From assembly GCA_025267735.1 (NCBI GenBank), contig CM046298.1:33702764-33766763 (forward strand): a DNA stretch of 64,000 nucleotides, in the 5' to 3' direction. The notes under the pieces are model-generated. The model saw only the letters and a list, made by a program, of their open reading frames with translations. It did no database searches and had not been told where the DNA came from. Below, one piece after another: positions 56,346-64,000 of the stretch. Position 1 is the first letter of the stretch. Every line of letters starts with the position of its first letter. A program made the position numbers and the translations under genes. The DNA is from Mactra quadrangularis (taxonomy: Eukaryota > Mollusca > Bivalvia > Venerida > Mactridae).

Positions 56346-57814
56346 TAGGGATGTATACCGGTACCAAGTACCGGTACCAGTATCGGTATCGTTTCGAAAA
56401 TTTCCGGTAAATACCGTTTCGTTTTGGTACCGGTACTCAAATCAGTACTTTAAACAAAATAGAGCTGATCTAAAATAACCAAATACGAAATTTCCAATGC
56501 TTTAATCTTAAAACTTCTGCGTATGTATTGTATTTTAAAGGTATTTAACTCGATCTAAACTTTGGTTAAGTATATTATGCCATTTATTACCGTCCAGTAT
56601 GACCCGTGTAGATCTATACTGATAATTGATAAAATTGAAATTTAAGTAATGACACAATGTTGCAGAAAATAAGCATGCTAAGTCTACGAATTTTTAAAGT
56701 CTAGGGGCACGTTCCGCAAAGCGATTCTAGCTAGCACTTTTTAAAAGCGATTTTTGTAGTGTAAGAAGTCTACGAAACAGCATGCTTCAAGCTAGCAAAT
56801 CAAAGATGGCAGTTGTCTCAAACAAATAGTTCAGAATTGTAACAAATGAAAAATATTCAAATTAATCATCACCATGATTATTCTTTTAACCGCTTTGGCG
56901 AAAAAGATGCATTAAATTAAACATATATCAGTATTCTTAAAAAAGAAACACGTTTCCACAGGGGCAGCCATTTTGAAAAAAATTACAGAAGTTTTCAGAT
57001 TGATACGGCTGGCAAAAAAAACTTACTACGTGTCTCTAGCTAGCGATTCAAGTTGCTCGATCGTAGCAGACCATTCCATAGGAAAGCGCTAGGTAGCTAT
57101 ACAAAGCGCTCGCCTTGCGGGAACGTGCCCTAGTTGCTGACGATCTCAAAATTGTTACCCACGCGTCACATGCATGCTTACTTTAACATCCACAATGATA
57201 TTTGTTGCTCTGTAATATTGTCTTCCGATTCTGCATGTATACGTTATATTGATGTTATTTCGTCATAGCATGAGTAAACTGTCAAATGTTCATTTTTTTG
57301 TGACGAACTTCTATGTTTGCTGAAATTTTGTTTCTAAAAAATTCACCGAAGACTTATTATTGTTTACTGAGCAACAAAAATACTTATTTAATTGCGACAA
57401 AATATTGAACATATTTAGTACGAATGTCACATGTTGAGCGAAACTTTTGTTATAACTCTTGGTTATACATTTATCAGTATTTTGTACTAAACATTTAGCT
57501 ATTAAACAGAAAAGCACGATAAGAGTATAAATTGCTGAGCATACATAGAAATATTTCTCTGTCTTGGGTACAAGTGTACCCGGTGATAGTGTGTTTTCAC
57601 TGGCTGGTGACACATTAACCAGGAAACAGTACCCATCGATCCGCCTAAAGCTGATATGCTCATAATCTTACATCGATATACAAGTATTTTTTTGTTATTT
57701 GTAATTAAACATTATATTTGAACTACAGCTGCATATTGATATCAGTATCGTTAAAAATACCGTATCGTTTCATTGGTACCGGTATCGTTTCGTCCCTGAC
57801 GGTATTCATCCCTA
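56346..57814. mobile_element. hAT-type element (1,469 bp) inside the protease ORF
   Basis: Left end TAGGGATGTATACCGGTACC, right end inverse TAGGGATGAATACCGTCA. Flanked by 8-bp repeats GTTATATG and ATTATATG (56338-56345 and 57815-57822), seven of eight matching. Subterminal GGTACCGGTA words are dense at both ends. It contains another element (56705-57129). A minus-strand frame at 57311-57613 has no recognisable domain. Confidence 0.82.
56705..57129. mobile_element. 425-bp TIR element nested in the hAT element
   Basis: Ends are GGGCACGTTCCGCAAAGCG and the inverse CGCCTTGCGGGAACGTGCC. CTAG is found on both sides (56701-56704 and 57130-57133) and may be the target duplication. AGCTAGC words are frequent inside. 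Superfamily unclear. Confidence 0.75.
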
Positions 57815-58679
57815 ATTATATGGCAGCAATTCGCGGTCTTTAAAGGTCAAAATTCCTGACATTTAAAAAACAAACTGACAACGTTACCTGTGGCTTGTTT
57901 GCAATTGCTCACGCTGTTAATATTTGCTGTACGAGAAGAATTAATACTAATATTATGTTCGACACATCTAAATTTGGCTCACATCTCTTAAGTTGCTTCG
58001 AAAATGAGCATATTACTGTTTTTCCGTCATTCAATAATAAGTTTATGAGTATGAAACATAAAAATACCAAAGTAATAACAATCATCAATATAGAAAGAAA
58101 CTCTTCATGATTTAAACAGTCTTCTAAAATAATCATAACCTGGTAACTGTAACGCTCTTAAAATTAACTGGTCCGCTACAGTTAATCATAGTTAGAAAAG
58201 ATCGTAAATTTAACTCAGTATAAGTGAGAATTAAAAGTCAATGTTAAACGATTATGATTCTTTATTTATAAAGTCCGCTAAAAAGGATAAAAACGGTATA
58301 TTATTAAAATATTACATTTGAATCTTATCAAATTTGTTTTCAAATGATAAAGTCTCTAACAGATGAACTATATAATATTTATTTATACGCGTAACAATAT
58401 GCAATGAAGCAATTTATTGTTGAAATCTGCAAGTTTATTTTTAAAAATCAACTCGAATTTGGTATTTATATTTTAAAATATTAATAAATATTAAATCAAA
58501 TTTCACAAAACTCTATCAATCTTATCTTTTGACCTATACCCAGACATAATATTAGCAAAGTTATTTAATACATTTATTATACAGATATATATGATCCGCA
58601 TATTTGTTATACTGTGTCCATATACTAAACTGGTCCGCTGGTTCGTTGGTCCGCAAAATATACCTACCCTTCAAATAGG

Positions 58680-59093
58680 TAGGTCCAATTAATTGGATTA
58701 CTTGGATTTTACCCTTACTTTTCAATGTCAATTTGCCAAAATTAATCTCAAATAACTTTTTTGCAAATCCTTTAATTTGTTTGAAAATCAAGCTTAGTAT
58801 TGTTAGGGTAAAGAACTAATTCTAAATTCCATCACTTCTGTTAATATCTTACTTAACAAGAAAGATATAAGATGAAATATTTTGTTATCCTTATATAGGA
58901 CTTCAATGATAAAATCAGAGGATTCCAACTAAAAGGACCTACTTACTAATTGGATTGCTTCAGATTTTTTCAAGGAAAGATAACTGACAAAAGTCCCATT
59001 TTAGTCCTCATTATTATAAATCTTAAAAATAAAGGCTATTGCTGAGTAGGGCTGGAAAATGATTAAGGTATAGACTGGTAGTACATGTAGTAG
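58680..59093. other. no recognisable gene
   Basis: AT-rich stretch after the MULE without a supported exon or element. Confidence 0.4.
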
Positions 59094-59345
59094 GAGCAGT
59101 ACTCAAGTGGTTAGATGTGTGCTTAAGGATCGAGAGGTCTTGGGTTCAAATACCACTAGGGGCACTGCTAATTTCTTTGAGCAAAAAAATAACCTGTGAT
59201 TGCTTCACTCCACCCAGGTGTAAATGGGTACCTGTTAGAGTCATGCACTGTATGCTGTGGCTGCTATCTGCTCTGTTTGTAAACAGTTGGTGTGTGACTC
59301 CAGGATTGGGGAAGTTGATGTCAAGAGTCAACTGAAAAGTGATAC
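59094..59345 (+). repeat. tRNA-derived SINE (family C)
   Basis: Head GAGCAGTACTCAAGTGGTTA with box-B-like GGGTTCAAATACC. The body contains TTCACTCCACCCAGGTGTAA and ATGGGTACCTGTTAGAG, as at 25915-26120. Confidence 0.78.
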
Positions 59346-59349
59346 TAGA

Positions 59350-60972
59350 AGTAGACTTCAAAAACGTTGCTGAAACTTGAACTATAACTTTTATTTGAAT
59401 ATTTAAACATGTATATTTCAGTGTGATACATTCAATATTGGCAATAAATAAACCTTTAACAAAGATGCAGGAAGCTGCACAGTGAGAATAGACGAAGCTA
59501 TGATAAAAGTAAAAGAAGATTAATCTTAATAACAGCAGCTGCTGACCTAGGTTAGTACTTGTAGCAATCTTTTATTTAACCATGGCAATATCATGTGACT
59601 ATGACATCACAAATGTTACGGTTTAAAGAAGAAAACAGCGGAAAAAACACCCTGGAAAACTATGTCTTTTCAGCTTGCTACAGTGACAAGTAGGGCTGCG
59701 GAGAGTATCCGAGTACTCAGGTATTCGCAATCTCCACCAGAGAATCAAGGCCGATGTCGTAGTATCGCAATCTGGATGGCAATTTGAAAAAAATGAAAGA
59801 ACATTTTCAGCTTATTTACCTCTGAAAACGACTGGTGAAAACTTTAATTTTAAGTTGTTTCGATTGATGCACATTAATTTAAACAAAAACGTTACCATGG
59901 AAAATGCCTGTAAAACATCTGGTAATAGAAATGTTTAGAGAACATGGTGTTCCATTAGTATAGTCCATTTTTTCTCAACTGTCAGTTTGAATAATTTCAC
60001 GGTGAATGTTTACACACTATCTCAATATCATGAGTGTAAGACAAAGAGCACTAAGCCACTGTTAAATTATTCATGTTTTGACAGTTGAGAAAAAACGAAA
60101 TTTATAAATTTTAAAGCTTCTGTAATTCTTCACTTACTTTTGTTTTACATAAATTATGTACAGGGCGTATTCTAGGCCTTGTGTGTTTTTGTACTTAAAC
60201 AATGAACTTGTCCACTAAAAAGGTAAATATGCTGATGCATGAACGGCATTTTACTGATTTAAACATACACCTTTGATATTTAACTTTATTTTAAATAATG
60301 TATATGAACATTGTAAATTTTATATAATAATCTGGTAGTAAAAATTAGTGCAAACTAACATAACTATAAGTGTTAAAATATCCCCCCCTCCATAAAAAAT
60401 GTTGGTGTGTAATGAAACTGGCAATGTTTATATACACAACATATACGTGGACGACCTGTATTCTTCTTCAAGTGATTCGGGGTTTGATTTGTGAATCACT
60501 ACACATGAACCATGGTTTGGAACGGATCGCCTCTTACTCAAAGATCCACAGACCTAATTTGTACTCACAAAGTTAAAATGAGTTTGGGTTATTACTAATT
60601 TAATATAAAAAATTTAAATATATAAAATGTGACAATTTACCCTGAAATGATATTTAGTAATTTGAAATATACATTATGAACATGATGTATTAAATTGTTT
60701 TAAATCTTCGATTGTAATTTACTTATTTAAGTAATATTTTCATAATGATAATCATATTCGTTATATGACCAACACTGTGCCAATATGATCTATTTGTTGA
60801 AACTGAGCAAGTATAAAATTTCCTTTCTTTGTTTAGAATGATAATTTTTTTACGAAGTATAAGATAATACTGTTTTCTTATTAGAGACATAAAATACGTA
60901 ATATTCATAGATATGCTGTACATTTTAAGTAACTGAGCCAATATGACTTTGGGTTGAAACTGTAAAATATAA
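59350..60972. other. no recognisable gene
   Basis: About 1.6 kb. A TAGGGCTGCGGAGAGTATCC phrase near 59692 looks like a single hAT-type end without a partner. No exon is supported. Confidence 0.4.
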
Positions 60973-60974
60973 TA

Positions 60975-61137
60975 CAGATAAGTTCTGCTATTAGGACCAC
61001 TTTTGTTATTTCAAAATCATGGAATTTTTGACAATTATTAAGACCTAATTGCTTAATTTGTAACCGAAAGGGTCTCCATAATAAGACCGATTATTAAGCC
61101 CATTGATTTTGCTGGTCTTGATTGCGGAACTTAACTG
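60975..61137. mobile_element. 163-bp MITE, TA-flanked
   Basis: Left end CAGATAAGTTCTGCTATTAG, right end inverse CAGTTAAGTTCCGCAATCAA. TA flanks both sides (60973-60974 and 61138-61139). Paralogue of 11512-11678. Confidence 0.78.
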
Positions 61138-61861
61138 TACATTTATAATAAGCAACATTTTATTTTATTTTGAAATAGTTTGAAATACAAAGATGCTTTG
61201 GAAAATTTATAAAATGACAGTTATAAATTTCTATCAAATCGTGTTTTTTTATCTTTCAATGCTGCAAAAAAGCCATATTGGGTTACAGAAAGTCATATTT
61301 GTTATGTAGAAGAATGCTGCACAAAATATGATCTATTTCTAGAAACTGACAGAAATAAGATTTTTTTACATAAATTTCTCAACTAGTAATATATGACAAA
61401 CAAGAATGATTATTGATTAAATATAGCTTTTTTTCCTATATTAAGTGATCATGACTAAAAAAATGTTGATAAAATCTTTGTTTCAATTTTACATCTTTAA
61501 ATATCTTTTGAAAGTTCGAAAACATAATTTTTTGTCAAAATGACTCATACATTTAGCAATTTTGAAAAAGAGAAGTCACATTTGCACACAGAATCTCATA
61601 TTCGCAAATAGGAGTCGCAGTTACTGTTGAGTCCTACCATACGCCTCAATTGGTTGTGTGTCTGTTTGTTTGGGTTTTACGGCGCACCAACACAAAAAAG
61701 GTCATATTGCCCCGAATTGTGTGTCTTAATTGTTTCTGAGTTTTAAGGAGCATTTTGTATGAACATTAAGTATGTCAACCTGTGGTCTAATGAAGTTACA
61801 TATCTTTTGGAATATATTAGTTATGATATTTTTCCTGTTTTTCACAGAACCTTGAAAACCA

Positions 61862-61995
61862 TTCGGAACTCCTCTGCCATTCTCTATGAGTAACCTCAGA
61901 CATATTTAGGCGCCATTTTGAAACTACTGCATGGTGTTGAAGTAAACAATTGTACATGATTGTTTAAGCGATGAGTGATGTTTCATTTTAGTCTG
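61862..61995. repeat. fragment related to the MITE at 53087-53403
   Basis: Shares CATTCGGAACTCCTC, GGCGCCATTTTGAAACTAC-like, GTTGAAGTAAACAA and GAGTGATGTTTC phrases in the same order. Ends are not preserved. Confidence 0.6.
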
Positions 61996-61999
61996 TAAA

Positions 62000-62687
62000 T
62001 TTTAAATTACACATTTCAATGGTATTGCTGAACAATATTTGTTTCAATATACTTGTATAACATAGAAATATGTTTTGACAAATACCTGTGTGCATATTAC
62101 AAGAACTATTTGCATAATTGTTTCGTGCTTTGCCTGGCGTAGGTAGTAAAATCCCAAGCTGTCAGGGTAGACCCCAATGAATCCTTCGAGATTATTCATT
62201 CATGAAAGGTTGAGGTTTTTCGAATGCTTAAAAACAATATCATAATCACATTTTGGAATTATCAAAGGGAAACTACTCTTACAAACTTGAGTTGTGTTAT
62301 AACCCTAAATCTTGAACTGTTTTTCTTAAAAAGTCTACATTGCTTTCCCTTGGGACCCTATAAATTTATGATCTGAAAAGTTAACGTATAACTTTGTTTT
62401 TCAGATACAAGAATGAAATAAACAAACTAGTTTTCTCCAAATTGATTGTACAATCATGTTTGCTGCTGAATTGTCTGGTGTGGTTAAATAATACATAGTT
62501 GATGAGCTACTGACTTATGTGTTGGACAACTTAGTCAATGGAATCTCCTTCAGGTATAATCCATTATTTTGTGTATTATGTTTCTCTATAAAATTCAGGG
62601 TGAGCCATTGTAACTATCTTTGACACAGGTCACTAGCTAAATGATACTGTCATTCATGTTAATTATCCTGGTCAGTGTCAGCACAAG
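62000..62687. other. no recognisable gene
   Basis: No supported coding or RNA feature. It contains ordinary AT-rich sequence. Confidence 0.4.
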
Positions 62688-62781
62688 TTTTTTGGTTATT
62701 TTACCGTGTCCAGCACACCTAACATTGCTTTCCTGGCCCCATGTCTATAGCCAGTACCAACTGCGCTACCGACCCAGGTTT
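62688..62781 (-). repeat. SINE fragment (family B), minus strand
   Basis: Contains CCAGCACACCTAAC and GCTTTCCTGGCCCC joined directly to TACCAACTGCGCTACCGACC, that is both ends of the family B SINE without its middle. Confidence 0.7.
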
Positions 62782-62805
62782 CTATTTCATGTATAGTAAT
62801 TAGAA

Positions 62806-63272
62806 CATAAGGCCATGCCGAATTGGAATTTTGTTTAGCATCAACTCAAGTTAGACAAACCTAGGTACCTATTCACAAAAACACACAAACGAAAACAAAA
62901 GCATATTTTACGACAAAAGAAACATTTCACTATAATAATATATACTTTTAATGGAAAACATCATCGTAATATGAAACAATGGCCAGAATTACTTATGAAA
63001 TTACTTTCTAAAGCTCAGACTTAAAACACATGGTTTAATAATAAAATGTCGAGTGTTTTTTTCCACATATTAATGGAACGATTATGACAAATAGCTTAGG
63101 AAGAATAACGTTGCTGCTGAACACATTATTCCCAGAATGAAATTTTGTTGTCGAATCCTGGAACATCGGAAGTATTAAGAAAATTTCACCAACAATTTTT
63201 TTTCATTGAGGACTCTAAAACCTAGGCTTACCCAGATGCTTACCAAAATCCAGGTATGGAATGGCCTAATGT
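62806..63272. mobile_element. 465-bp TIR MITE (uninterrupted paralogue of 34095-37735)
   Basis: Ends AAGGCCATGCCGAATTGGAA and the inverse of TATGGAATGGCCTAATG, with GTTTAGCATC and GATGCTTACC just inside. The interior matches both halves of the copy at 34095-37735 in inverted orientation and continues without the satellite insertion. Confidence 0.72.
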
Positions 63273-63610
63273 GTTGTAACTATAATGGTAGCCCTAACTC
63301 ATTTGAAATCAACCACTATATTTCTTTCTACTTGCACCTATTTTCTTATTTCTATACATTTAGGTTACCCGTTTATGTACATAACAATTGTAAGCTTTGC
63401 TACCAATTACAAATAAAAAGTATTAAATCAAGTTAAATCAACGTCTATCTTTCTGTTGGCAACATTGGAACTTGATTAAACTATTTTCTTTCATGCTTTA
63501 TGGCTTAATGTGGTGTTATTCTATTAAAATATACAATGAAATTATAAATCTTATATTTTCTTTGTAGAGAAAATCTTGCATTTTTATGGTAAGATGATAT
63601 CATATTTGAA

Positions 63611-63897
63611 CCTGGGCGCAGTTGGTAGCGTGCCGGGATTTGGAATCTCATGCCCGAGGGGGGTGCGGGTTCGAATCCCCCCGGGGAGGTTATACCTGCC
63701 CATGAAAATTTGACAAAAATGTTGATATTCCTCCATTGATTGGATAATATGGAGAAGTTTCTGACCTTGTGGAAGGGTAGGTGAGTTCTGGTGATAGACA
63801 ATGATCCAGGAAAGCTAGGTTAGGTGCGCTGGGCGCTGTAAAATGACCTAAATTGTGTTGGCACGGCGTTAACACTAATAAATAAATAAATAAATAA
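63611..63897 (+). repeat. tRNA-derived SINE (family B), with AATA tail
   Basis: Head CCTGGGCGCAGTTGGTAGCG and box B GGGTTCGAATCCCCCC, then ACCTTGTGGAAGGGTAGGTG, CAGGAAAGCTAGGTTAGGTG and AAATGACCTAAATTGTGTTG. It ends with repeated AATA units. The good promoter boxes and tail suggest a younger copy than that at 9068-9332. Confidence 0.85.
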
Positions 63898-64000
63898 GAT
63901 ATCATATTTAAAGATAAATGTTATCATCGTGAAGAAGGAATGATGTCATGCTATAATTAGTTTTAAAATACCTCTAAGGAAGCTCAGAACTAAGCATAAA

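Larger units (their letters stand above)
56051..58110 (+). pseudogene. Ulp1/C48-like cysteine protease of the MULE, split by a hAT element
   Basis: The first part (56051-56345) encodes NILLRKQFGHLVNGLQLP, then QIHHNHRDHWVVSLST and NINLFDSLGP: the catalytic His in HW and the Asp in FDSL of Ulp1/SENP-type (C48) proteases. The second part follows the hAT insertion: QTDNVTCGLFAIAHAVNICC (about 57870-57929) has the oxyanion Gln and catalytic Cys of the Q-x(n)-CGLFA motif. The order H, D, Q, C is as expected. In cells such enzymes cut SUMO-like modifiers; within a transposon the role is unknown. A stop and frameshift near 57840 suggest decay beyond the insertion. Confidence 0.8.
52369..58669 (+). 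mobile_element. MULE-type DNA transposon, 6.3 kb, complete ends, 9-bp TSD
   Basis: Ends are GGGTAGGTATATTTTGCGGA at the left and its inverse at the right, followed inward by long, diverged inverted repeats of about 500 bp. A perfect 9-bp duplication TTCAAATAG flanks it (52360-52368 and 58670-58678); 9-bp duplications are typical of Mutator-like elements. Inside are ~150-bp subterminal repeats, a MULE transposase with SWIM zinc finger, and a Ulp1-like cysteine protease. Nested insertions are at 53087-53403, 56346-57814 and, within the latter, 56705-57129. Confidence 0.88.

Noticed and set aside
57311..57613. 100-codon minus-strand frame inside the hAT element
   Set aside because: No domain or motif; a hydrophobic stretch alone is not enough to call a gene.
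59692..59760. hAT-type end (TAGGGCTGCGGAG)
   Set aside because: No partner end or 8-bp duplication could be found nearby.

Overview
This window looks like nuclear DNA from a large, AT-rich, repeat-dense animal genome, most likely a mollusc and probably a bivalve. The evidence is exon/intron structure with GT-AG introns, several families of tRNA-derived SINEs, many terminal-inverted-repeat (TIR) elements with clean target-site duplications (TSDs), tandem-repeat arrays, and dispersed repeats of bivalve style. The taxonomic call is an inference; no species is claimed. There is no sign of bacterial genes, operons, rRNA, functional tRNA or CRISPR.

The one recognisable host gene is a fragment of XRN1, the cytoplasmic 5'-3' exoribonuclease, on the + strand. 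Ten exons (A-J) run from 24991 to 48414 with agreeing intron phases. They encode the second half of the N-terminal nuclease domain. Three lesions are visible: an in-frame TAG replacing the conserved Trp before the GNDF motif (25039-25041); a 1.39-kb TA-flanked DNA transposon inserted exactly within a codon-continuous exon (30794-32182); and a probable splice-donor GT>TT change after exon I (46870). The first part of the protein is not recognisable in the 25 kb upstream, and everything after exon J is not recognisable downstream. The copy is best read as a recently disabled gene or haplotype. Two of the lesions have conceivable RNA-level rescues (A-to-I editing of UAG, splicing out of the transposon), which makes it worth checking.

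Layout: 1-12 kb holds a piggyBac-like MITE, a 1.8-kb element with a ~157-bp internal array, a hAT MITE, diverged duplications and a SINE. 12-17.3 kb is mostly tandem arrays (19-bp, ~251-bp and 306-bp units, the last with a THAP-like fragment). 17-25 kb holds SINEs, dispersed repeats and a 1.3-kb MITE. 25-48.4 kb is the XRN1 region; its introns carry a dead LINE (27.3-28.9 kb), a ~79-bp satellite split by a MITE (34.3-37.3 kb), and a 7.5-kb fold-back element whose arms are tandem repeats and whose centre holds a broken LINE with a PHD finger inside its reverse-transcriptase ORF (38.3-45.8 kb). 48.6-51.1 kb is a Tc1-like transposon with a spliceable intron, interrupted by a hAT element. 52.4-58.7 kb is a complete 6.3-kb MULE-type transposon with a perfect 9-bp TSD, encoding a MULE transposase with SWIM zinc finger plus a Ulp1/C48-like cysteine protease, itself invaded by nested elements. 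59-64 kb holds SINEs and small MITEs.

The strongest candidates for something undescribed are the animal MULE carrying a SUMO-protease-like gene, the fold-back element, and the layered insertions in XRN1.
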